Assembly (NCBI GenBank): GCA_035712345.1
Contig: DASTAY010000017.1
Coordinates: forward strand, 1 to 26,465
Length of the DNA stretch: 26,465 nt
Source: VRUE01 sp035712345
GTDB lineage: Bacteria; Actinomycetota; Thermoleophilia; Solirubrobacterales; 70-9
Reading direction: 5' to 3'
In this document: positions 6,615 to 15,307 of the stretch, in pieces
Layout: every line of letters begins with the position of its first letter
Numbering within the stretch: the stretch's first letter is position 1
Notes under the pieces: generated by a model
What the model was told of the DNA's origin: nothing
The model's database searches: none
The model's input: only the letters and a program-made list of their open reading frames with translations
Translations under genes and position numbers: made by a program

Positions 6615-7033
6615 CAGCCCTCGGCCCCCTCGCGCATGACGAATTTGGTCTTGATCGGAAGCTTGTGCCCGGCCAGCCGCAGCGCCTCGCGCGCCAGGTC
6701 CTCCGGCACGCCGGCCAGCTCGAACATGACTTTGCCCGGCTTGACCACGGCGACCCAGCCCTCGGGGTTGCCCTTGCCCGAGCCCATCCGCGTCTCGGCG
6801 GGCTTCTTGGTGTAGGGCTTGTCCGGGAAGACGTTGATCCAGACCTTGCCGCCACGTTTGATCTTGCGGGTCATCGCCACGCGGGCGGCCTCGATCTGGC
6901 GGTTGGTGATCCAGCCGCGGTCGAGCGCCTTGAGGCCGTACTCGCCGAAGGCGACATGGCTGCCGCCCTTCGTGTAGCCGCGCATCCGGCCGCGCATCTG
7001 TTTGCGGTGCTTGACCCGCTTCGGCATCAACAT
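6614..7033 (-). CDS. rplP: 50S ribosomal protein L16
   Basis: L16 contacts the A-site tRNA elbow and is needed for 50S maturation. The 139-residue product starts MLMPKRVKHRKQMRGRMRGY and contains ALDRGWITNRQIEAARVAMT, the basic loop TRKIKRGGKVWINVFPDKPY and TRMGSGKGNPEGWVAVVKPG, all diagnostic. The first ATG overlaps the rpsC TGA (TGATG), with GGAGGTGG six bases upstream inside the rpsC Gly tail. A second ATG two codons on (7027-7025) is the common family start and cannot be excluded. Confidence 0.97.
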   Translation of the reverse strand: MLMPKRVKHRKQMRGRMRGYTKGGSHVAFGEYGLKALDRGWITNRQIEAARVAMTRKIKRGGKVWINVFPDKPYTKKPAETRMGSGKGNPEGWVAVVKPGKVMFELAGVPEDLAREALRLAGHKLPIKTKFVMREGAEG

Positions 7034-7776
7034 CAGCGACCACCTCCGCCGCCGCGCCCGCCGCGCCCGCGATCGCCGGGGCGACCGCCGCGGCCACCTC
7101 CGCCGCCGCCCTGTGGCTCCCCGTCGGGGGAAACCTGGTCGGAGCGGAAGCCCTCGGGCATGACCTCGCCCTTGTTGATCCAGCATTTGACGCCGATCCG
7201 GCCCGCGGTCGTGCGCGCCTCGAAGAAGCCGTAGTCGATGTTGGCGCGCAGCGTGTGCAGCGGCACGCGGCCGTCGGAATAGCTTTCGGTCCGCGCCATC
7301 TCCGAGCCCCCGAGGCGGCCGGAGACCTGCAGCTTCACGCCCTTGGCGCCGGAGCGCATCGCCGAGGTCAGCGCGCGTTTCATCGCCCGCCGGAAGGCGA
7401 CGCGGTTCTGCAGCTGCTCGGCGATCGACTGTGCGACCAGCTTGGCGTCGAGCTCGGGGCGCTTGACCTCGCGGATGTTCACTTTCGCCGGCTTGCCGGT
7501 GAGCTTGTGCAGCTCCTTGCGCAGGGCATCGACTTCACTGCCCGATTTGCCGATCACGATCCCGGGGCGAGCGGTGTGGATGTCCACCGAGACCTCGCCG
7601 CGGCGCTCGATCGTGATGCTCGAGAGGCCGGCGTGGGCGAGTTTGCCCTCGATGTGATCGCGGATCGCCAGGTCCTCCGCGAGCACGTCGGCGAAGCCCT
7701 TCTCGTCGAACCAGTTGGACTTCCAGTCCTGGATGTAGCCGACGCGGAAGCCGCCGGGATGGATCTTCTGTCCCAT
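7033..7776 (-). CDS. rpsC: 30S ribosomal protein S3 with Gly/Arg-rich C-terminal tail
   Basis: S3 forms part of the mRNA entry helicase site. It begins MGQKIHPGGFRVGYIQDW and carries the KH-domain GxxG as GKSG (residues 76-79, after ARPGIVI). It also has the S3 C-terminal domain (EMARTESYSDGRVPLHTLRA; GRIGVKCWINKGE). Length is 247 residues. The last 26 are a Gly/Arg stretch (GGGGGGRGGRPGDRGRGGRG) resembling an RGG box, unlike the short acidic or basic tails of most S3 proteins. The ATG overlaps the TGA of the 54-codon spacer ORF; no strong Shine-Dalgarno precedes it, so coupling to that ORF may matter. Confidence 0.97.
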   Translation of the reverse strand: MGQKIHPGGFRVGYIQDWKSNWFDEKGFADVLAEDLAIRDHIEGKLAHAGLSSITIERRGEVSVDIHTARPGIVIGKSGSEVDALRKELHKLTGKPAKVNIREVKRPELDAKLVAQSIAEQLQNRVAFRRAMKRALTSAMRSGAKGVKLQVSGRLGGSEMARTESYSDGRVPLHTLRANIDYGFFEARTTAGRIGVKCWINKGEVMPEGFRSDQVSPDGEPQGGGGGGRGGRPGDRGRGGRGGGGGR

Positions 7777-7940
7777 CAGATGCCTGCCTTCCCGGCCAAG
7801 TGCGCCTGGGGGGTCGACTGGTCGAGCAGATCAAGGACGGAGGGCACAGCCTTTGCTGGTTGCAAAGGCAAGCCCGAGGACGCAGAGATGCGAAGCGCCA
7901 GGCGGCCCATCCAGGGGTGCTTGGTCGGGGAGGCAGGCAT
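7776..7940 (-). CDS. 54-residue ORF in the rplV-rpsC spacer
   Basis: The ATG (7940-7938) directly follows the rplV TAG, and the TGA overlaps the rpsC ATG as TGATG, so the reading frame fits the coupled operon exactly. The product starts MPASPTKHPWMGRLALRISA and ends HLAGKAGI. It has no membrane segment or motif I recognise. Both ends of the gene are formed by a 23-bp inverted repeat, so it may be a palindromic insertion that happens to keep a frame or has been co-opted as a coupling cistron. rplV and rpsC normally abut with no gene between. Whether a protein accumulates is unknown. Confidence 0.5.
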   Translation of the reverse strand: MPASPTKHPWMGRLALRISASSGLPLQPAKAVPSVLDLLDQSTPQAHLAGKAGI

Positions 7941-7942
7941 CT
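7778..7942. repeat. 165-bp element with 23-bp terminal inverted repeats between rplV and rpsC
   Basis: Arms at 7778-7800 and 7920-7942 are complementary over 23 bases; the only two non-Watson-Crick positions are compatible with G-U pairing. Inside are a perfect 8-bp hairpin (GCCTTTGC 7849-7856 with GCAAAGGC 7862-7869) and CGCA/TGCG around a 4-base loop (7881-7892). The element fills the whole space between the rplV stop and the rpsC start. Confidence 0.8.
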
Positions 7943-8537
7943 AGATCTCCTCTTCGGGGCTCAGCGCCACGGCGATGTGGCTGGTTCGCTTGTTTATCGG
8001 GGTGGCCCGGCCGAGCGCCCGCGGCCGGTAGCGGCGCAGCGTCGGGCCTTCGTCCACGGTGATCTCGGCGACCCGCATCTCGTCGGCGACGAGGTCGTGG
8101 TTGTTCTCGGCGTTGGCAGCGGCCGACTCGATCAACTTGCCGATGTCGTGCGCGGCGCCGCGGGGGGAGAACTGCAGCAGGGCCCGCGCCCGGTCGATCT
8201 GCAGGCCGCGCACCTGGTCGGCGACGAGGCGGGCCTTGCGCGGGGCGACGCGCACGTAGCGCGAGCTGGCGCGAACCAGGAGCGGCGCCGCCTTCGCTTT
8301 CGGCTTCGGAGTCTCTTTCTCAGCCGCCTCTTTTTTGCCACCGGCTTTGGCGGCCGGTTTTTTCGCACCCTCTTTTTTGGCGCCTGCTTTTTTCGTGGGC
8401 TCTTTCTTGGCAGCGGCTTTTTTCTCGGCCGGTTTTTTCGCCGCAGCTTTTTTGGCCGGGGCTTTGCCCGACTCTTTCTTGGCGCCGGCTTTCGCCGCAG
8501 GTTTTTTCGCTTTTTTGTCTTTTTTGTCGTCCGCCAT
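7941..8537 (-). CDS. rplV: 50S ribosomal protein L22 with histone H1-like N-terminal extension
   Basis: L22 lines the peptide exit tunnel and binds several 23S domains. Residues 86-198 are a full L22: VRASSRYVRVAPRKARLVAD, QFSPRGAAHDIGKLIESAAA, AENNHDLVADEMRVAEITVD and RRYRPRALGRATPINKRTSH. The first 85 residues are Lys/Ala/Pro/Glu repeats of AKKPA/AKKE type, like the tail of eukaryotic H1 or bacterial HU-like proteins. The start ATG (8537-8535) is three bases after the rpsS TAG, and the charged MADDKKDKK start reads continuously into the core, so the extension looks genuine. Lysine is often written AAA-AAA here, giving A6 runs unusual for this GC-rich DNA. The role is not known; rRNA binding is a reasonable guess. 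Confidence 0.95.
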   Translation of the reverse strand: MADDKKDKKAKKPAAKAGAKKESGKAPAKKAAAKKPAEKKAAAKKEPTKKAGAKKEGAKKPAAKAGGKKEAAEKETPKPKAKAAPLLVRASSRYVRVAPRKARLVADQVRGLQIDRARALLQFSPRGAAHDIGKLIESAAANAENNHDLVADEMRVAEITVDEGPTLRRYRPRALGRATPINKRTSHIAVALSPEEEI

Positions 8538-8539
8538 CG

Positions 8540-8812
8540 CTATTCGCCCTTGCCCGTTCCGGAGTGTGCGCGGAAGGTCCGCGTCGGCGCGAACTCGCCC
8601 AGCTTGTGGCCGACCATCGACTCCGAGATGAAGACCGGCACGTGTTTCTTGCCGTCATGGACGGCGATCGTGTGGCCGACCATCTCGGGGAAGATCGTCG
8701 ACGTCCGCGACCAGGTTTTGACCATCTGCTTCTGGCCGGAGTCGTTCATCGCCGAGATTCGCTTCATCAGCGCCGCTTCCACCCACGGCCCCTTTTTGGT
8801 CGAGCGTCCCAT
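8540..8812 (-). CDS. rpsS: 30S ribosomal protein S19
   Basis: S19 forms the 30S head complex with S13 near the A site. The 90-residue product starts MGRSTKKGPWVEAALMKRI and has the S19 signature STIFPEMVGHTIAVHDGKKH followed by VPVFISESMVGHKLGEFAPT. An AGAGGTAAC sequence eight bases before the ATG serves as ribosome-binding site after a 15-base gap from rplB. Standard length, no oddities. Confidence 0.98.
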   Translation of the reverse strand: MGRSTKKGPWVEAALMKRISAMNDSGQKQMVKTWSRTSTIFPEMVGHTIAVHDGKKHVPVFISESMVGHKLGEFAPTRTFRAHSGTGKGE

Positions 8813-8827
8813 GATCTTGTGTTACCT

Positions 8828-9670
8828 CTACCTCTTCTTCTTTCCGCGGCGTCTACCGCGCACGATGTAGCGATCGGACTGCTTGCCCTTCTTGCGCGTG
8901 CGGTAGCCGAGCGTCGGCTTGCCCCAGGGAGTCACCGGGTGGCCGCCGGGCGTGTGGTGGGCCTCGCCGCCGCCGTGCGGGTGGTCAACGGGGTTCATCG
9001 CCACGCCGCGCGTCTGCGGGCGCTTGCCCTTGTGCCGGTTGCGCCCCGCCTTGCCGACCTTCATGTTCTGATGCTCGGCGTTAGAGAGCTGGCCGACCGT
9101 GGCGCGGCACTCGGCGCGCACCATTCGCATCTCGGTGGAGGGCAGGCGCAGGGTGACCATCTCACCCTCCTTGGCGACCAGCTGGATCGCGGTGCCGGCG
9201 GCGCGGCCCATCTTGCCCCCCTGGCCCGCGGTCAGCTCGACGTTATGGACGATCGTGCCGGTCGGCATCTCGCCCAGCGCCAGCGCGTGGCCCGGTTTGA
9301 TGTCCGCGCCCTCGCCGGACTGGACCGTGTCGCCGTCCTTGAGGCCGGCCGGGGCGAGGATGTAGCTCTTCTCACCGTCGGCGTAGTGGATCAGGGCGAT
9401 GTAGCAGCTGCGGTTGGGGTCGTACTCGATGCTGGCCACCTTGGCCGGCACGCCGTCCTTGCGCCGCTTGAAGTCGATCTTGCGGTAGCGACGCTTGGCG
9501 CCGCCGCCGCGATGGCGCGCGGTGACGCGGCCATTGGCGTTGCGCCCGCCGCTCTTGCGCAGCCCCTCGGTCAGCTTGCGCTCTGGCTCGGTCGCGGTCA
9601 GCTGCTCGCGCAGCGGGTAGGTGGCGAAGCGACGCCCGGGGCTCGTCGGTTTGGTTTTGCGGTTCGGCAT
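8828..9670 (-). CDS. rplB: 50S ribosomal protein L2
   Basis: L2 supports peptidyl-transferase activity and subunit joining. The 280-residue product contains GRNANGRVTARHRGGGAKRR and the RNA-binding core. The conserved NPVDHPHGGGE segment is at residues 226-236; His230 corresponds to the essential His229 of E. coli. It ends in a basic KKR tail. The start at 9670-9668 (MPNRKTKPTSPGRRF) is eight bases after the rplW stop. Confidence 0.98.
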   Translation of the reverse strand: MPNRKTKPTSPGRRFATYPLREQLTATEPERKLTEGLRKSGGRNANGRVTARHRGGGAKRRYRKIDFKRRKDGVPAKVASIEYDPNRSCYIALIHYADGEKSYILAPAGLKDGDTVQSGEGADIKPGHALALGEMPTGTIVHNVELTAGQGGKMGRAAGTAIQLVAKEGEMVTLRLPSTEMRMVRAECRATVGQLSNAEHQNMKVGKAGRNRHKGKRPQTRGVAMNPVDHPHGGGEAHHTPGGHPVTPWGKPTLGYRTRKKGKQSDRYIVRGRRRGKKKR

Positions 9671-9678
9671 CTCTCTCC

Positions 9679-9972
9679 CTATGCGGTCTCGGCGCCTTCG
9701 AACAGCTCGATCCGCTCGCCCGGCATCAACTGGACGATCGCCTTCTTCCAGGCGCGGGTCCGCCCTTTGCTGATGCCGCGGCGCTTCGGCTTGGCGCGCA
9801 CCTTCGAGGTGCGGACCTCGGCGACGGCGACGTCGAAGATCTCTTCGACCGCCTTGGCGATCTGCGTCTTGTGGGCGCGGTCGTTGACGCGGAAGGTGTA
9901 CTTGCCCTCGCCGATCAGCGCGTAGCTCTTCTCGGAGACGACCGGGCGGATGATCACGTTGCGGGCGTCCAT
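9679..9972 (-). CDS. rplW: 50S ribosomal protein L23
   Basis: L23 sits at the tunnel exit and is the docking site for trigger factor and SRP. The 97-residue product starts MDARNVIIRPVVSEKSYALI and has YTFRVNDRAHKTQIAKAVEE, then the flexible basic hairpin KPKRRGISKGRTRAWKKAIV. The ATG at 9972-9970 overlaps the rplD TGA (TGATG). In-frame sequence upstream is the shadow of rplD. Confidence 0.97.
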   Translation of the reverse strand: MDARNVIIRPVVSEKSYALIGEGKYTFRVNDRAHKTQIAKAVEEIFDVAVAEVRTSKVRAKPKRRGISKGRTRAWKKAIVQLMPGERIELFEGAETA

Positions 9973-10583
9973 CAGCCGAGCCTTCCCTTCAGCGTCTCCA
10001 GCGCCTTCTCGGAGACGACCAGCGAGGCGGCGCCGATCACGTCGGCGACGCCGATCGCGCCGACCTCGACGACCGTCACCCGGTCGATGTTGCGGAAGCT
10101 CTTCAGCGCGCCGGTCTCCTCGCCGTCGATGACAACCAGCGTCGAACGCTTGGCGCCCCATTTCTCCAGCGCCTGCGCGGCCGCCTTGGTCGAGGGCGTA
10201 TCGAACGCGGCCGCGTCGAGCAGCGCGACGCTGTCGCGCTCGGCGTGAACCGAGAGCGCGGCGCGCATCGCCTTGCGGCGCGCCTTGCGGTTGACCTTGA
10301 CGGTGTAGTGGCGGGGCTTGGGGCCGAAGGCGACGCCGCCGCCGAAACGGTTGGGAACGCCGAGCGTGCCGGCGCGGGCGCGACCGGTGCCCTTCTGCCG
10401 CCAGGCCTTGGCGGTGGTGAAGGCAACCTCGCCCCGGGTCAGGGTCGAGGCGGTGCCGCGGCGGCGCGAGGCGAGATCGGCACGCGCCGTCTCGTGCACG
10501 AGCGAGTGATGGAAGGGCTCGCCGAAGAGCTCTTTCGGCAGGTCCGCTTTGCCGGTCTTGCCGAGGACAGCGGCTTTAGCCAT
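9972..10583 (-). CDS. rplD: 50S ribosomal protein L4
   Basis: L4 lines the exit tunnel with L22 and in E. coli also represses the S10 operon. The 203-residue product has the tunnel loop region EVAFTTAKAWRQKGTGRARA and GPKPRHYTVKVNRKARRKAM, and a globular domain ending with VEVGAIGVADVIGAASLVVS. The start (10583-10581) overlaps the rplC end by eight bases. Regulation of the S10 leader by L4 cannot be judged from sequence alone. Confidence 0.97.
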   Translation of the reverse strand: MAKAAVLGKTGKADLPKELFGEPFHHSLVHETARADLASRRRGTASTLTRGEVAFTTAKAWRQKGTGRARAGTLGVPNRFGGGVAFGPKPRHYTVKVNRKARRKAMRAALSVHAERDSVALLDAAAFDTPSTKAAAQALEKWGAKRSTLVVIDGEETGALKSFRNIDRVTVVEVGAIGVADVIGAASLVVSEKALETLKGRLG

Positions 10584-11211
10584 CGGTCCTCACCTCGATC
10601 AGGGCATTGCGGGAGCCCGGGACCGAGCCCCTGAGCAGCAAGAGGTTGCGCTCGGCATCCACCTCGGCGACTTCGAGGCCGCGCTGGGTGGTGCGCTTGT
10701 TGCCCATCTGACCGGGCATCCGCTGGCCCTTGAATACACGGCCGGGGAAGGCGCTGGCGCCGATCGAGCCGGGCGCCCGGACGTTGTGGGAGCCGTGGGA
10801 GACCGGGCCGCGGCTGAAGTTGTGGCGCTTGATCCCGCCCTGGAAGCCCTTGCCGATCGAGGTGCCTGAGACCTTCACGCGCTGGCCGGCCTCGAAAGCG
10901 GCGACGGTGACGTCGTCCCCGACCTTGGGCCCCTCGCCCTCCTCGGCGCCGAGATCCTCGTCGCGGAACTCGACCAGGTGGCGCATCGGCGGTGCGCCGG
11001 CCTTCTTCAGATGGCCGAGCTCGGGCTTGCTCAGCTTGCCCTCCTTGACCTCGTCGAAGGCGAGCTGCACGGCGGCGTAGCCGTCGCGCTCGGCGTCGCG
11101 AACCGCGGTCACCTTGCAGGGGCCGGCCTCGATCACCGTCACCGGCACGACCTCGCCGTCCTCGCGAAAGACCTGCGTCATGCCTAGCTTCTTGCCGAGG
11201 ATCGCCGCCAT
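10576..11211 (-). CDS. rplC: 50S ribosomal protein L3
   Basis: L3 nucleates 50S assembly, and its extended loop approaches the peptidyl-transferase centre. The 211-residue product starts MAAILGKKLGMTQVF and has GTSIGKGFQGGIKRHNFSRG, then the loop GSIGASAFPGRVFKGQRMPG with QMGNKRTTQ, the family signature that includes the commonly methylated Gln. Start 11211-11209, eight bases after rpsJ. A short acidic linker (GAEEGEGPK) is inserted in the central domain. Confidence 0.98.
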   Translation of the reverse strand: MAAILGKKLGMTQVFREDGEVVPVTVIEAGPCKVTAVRDAERDGYAAVQLAFDEVKEGKLSKPELGHLKKAGAPPMRHLVEFRDEDLGAEEGEGPKVGDDVTVAAFEAGQRVKVSGTSIGKGFQGGIKRHNFSRGPVSHGSHNVRAPGSIGASAFPGRVFKGQRMPGQMGNKRTTQRGLEVAEVDAERNLLLLRGSVPGSRNALIEVRTDG

Positions 11212-11219
11212 CAGGATTC

Positions 11220-11540
11220 CTAGAGGCGGATCTCGATGTCGACGCCCGCCGGTAGCGAGTCCAGCCGCTGCAGCGAGTCGACGGTTTTCGGCGACGGCTG
11301 GAGGATGTCGATCAGCCGCTTGTGGGTGCGGATCTCGAAGTGCTCGCGCGAGTCCTTGTCCTTGAACGGGGACTTGATCACGCAGTAGACGTTTTTCTCG
11401 GTCGGAAGCGGCACCGGGCCGGACACGCTGGCGCCGGTGCGCTCCGCGGTCTCGACGATCTCGCGGGCAGCCCGATCTATGGCGTCGTGGTCATACGCCT
11501 TGAGTCGGATTCGGATTTTCTGGGCCGCGATAGTCGCCAC
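11220..11540 (-). CDS. rpsJ: 30S ribosomal protein S10 (GTG start)
   Basis: S10 binds in the 30S head and also acts as NusE in antitermination. The 106-residue product reads ...QKIRIRLKAYDHDAIDRAAR, then GPVPLPTEKNVYCVIKSP and HFEIRTHKRLIDIL, all canonical. The start is GTG at 11540-11538, preceded only by purine-rich GAGAGAGAC. It follows a hairpin-rich 158-base spacer after tuf, which is the leader of the S10 cluster. Confidence 0.97.
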   Translation of the reverse strand: MATIAAQKIRIRLKAYDHDAIDRAAREIVETAERTGASVSGPVPLPTEKNVYCVIKSPFKDKDSREHFEIRTHKRLIDILQPSPKTVDSLQRLDSLPAGVDIEIRL

Positions 11541-11570
11541 TGTCTTGTCTCTCTCTTGTTGCTTTTCCGT

Positions 11571-11623
11571 GCGGTCTCACCGCGCGGAAGGGGCGCCGCC
11601 CCTTGGTGGTGGGGCGCCGCCCC
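11571..11623 (-). promoter_or_regulatory. Hairpin cluster in S10 leader, with duplicated 13-mer
   Basis: On the plus strand, the 13-mer GGGGCGCCGCCCC occurs at 11590-11602 and again at 11611-11623. Each folds as a GGGGC/GCCCC stem, and the copies can also pair with each other. A further GCGGT/ACCGC hairpin is at 11571-11583. All lie upstream of rpsJ in the transcript and could form mutually exclusive structures, as in an attenuator. No terminal U-tract is present. Confidence 0.5.
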
Positions 11624-11645
11624 GGTCGTATGTCTTTTCAGTTGT

Positions 11646-11686
11646 CTCGCCGTGAGAGCGGCGAGGGGCGGGCGAGGCCCGCCCTC
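11646..11686 (-). terminator. GC-rich hairpins after tuf, terminator- or processing-like
   Basis: Fourteen bases downstream of the tuf stop is a stem GAGGGGCGGGC 11663-11673 with GCCCGCCCTC 11677-11686 (one bulged base, 3-base loop). It is followed by, and overlaps, CTCGCCG 11646-11652 with CGGCGAG 11659-11665. There is no U-run, so termination would have to be Rho-like or partial; it may instead protect the 3' end of tuf mRNA. Confidence 0.45.
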
Positions 11687-11699
11687 GAATTCGGCTGGG

Positions 11700-12884
<1,185 letters not shown>

Positions 12885-12948
12885 CTGCTCTCCGTTCTAC
12901 CTTTCCAAGTTGGGGATTTTTCTCTGCTGCCTGCGGGCGAACCTGGGA

Positions 12949-12954
12949 AATATA
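12949..12954 (-). promoter_or_regulatory. Candidate -10 for tuf in fusA-tuf gap
   Basis: Minus-strand TATATT (one mismatch to TATAAT) stands out in GC-rich DNA just after the fusA stop and would give a leader of about 60 bases. No good -35 is visible. Confidence 0.35.
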
Positions 12955-12961
12955 GCCAGAT

Positions 12962-15073
<2,112 letters not shown>

Positions 15074-15181
15074 GGTCTTGAGCTGAGCGTTGCCTTTACG
15101 AAGTTGGGACGAATGAAGTGGAGACGAGAGAAATCTGAGAAGTCGAGGCCTTCCCGCAAGAGCCGCCGGGATCGGCGCATG

Positions 15182-15200
15182 AAAAAGGCCCTGGCGGGCC
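15182..15200 (-). terminator. Short intrinsic-terminator-like hairpin in the fusA leader
   Basis: On the fusA strand, GGCCC-GCCA-GGGCC is directly followed by TTTTT (15186-15182). The stem is only 5 bp but GC-only. It lies about 110 bases before fusA and downstream of the candidate promoter at 15242-15250, the position expected of an attenuator. Confidence 0.4.
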
Positions 15201-15241
15201 CGGCGAAGCGAACTGCGAAAAAGAAGCCTGAGCGACGCGCG

Positions 15242-15250
15242 ATGATAGCA
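15242..15250 (-). promoter_or_regulatory. Candidate extended -10 promoter for fusA
   Basis: Minus strand TGCTATCAT is an extended -10 (TGN-TATCAT). It would start transcription near 15235 and give a leader of about 160 bases before fusA. A -35 hexamer is not evident, which is acceptable for extended -10 promoters. Confidence 0.4.
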
Positions 15251-15307
15251 GCGAGCCGCCGTCGCAGGCGGTCGCCGGGCGCGTCGTGGGCGCATATCAC
15301 TCGAAAC

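Noticed and set aside
8320..8530. T-rich runs as intrinsic terminators on the plus strand
   Set aside because: They are Lys codons of the L22 extension on the coding strand, without GC hairpins in front.
11590..11623. CRISPR-like repeat pair
   Set aside because: Only two 13-bp copies with an 8-base spacer; far too short and GC-biased for an array.
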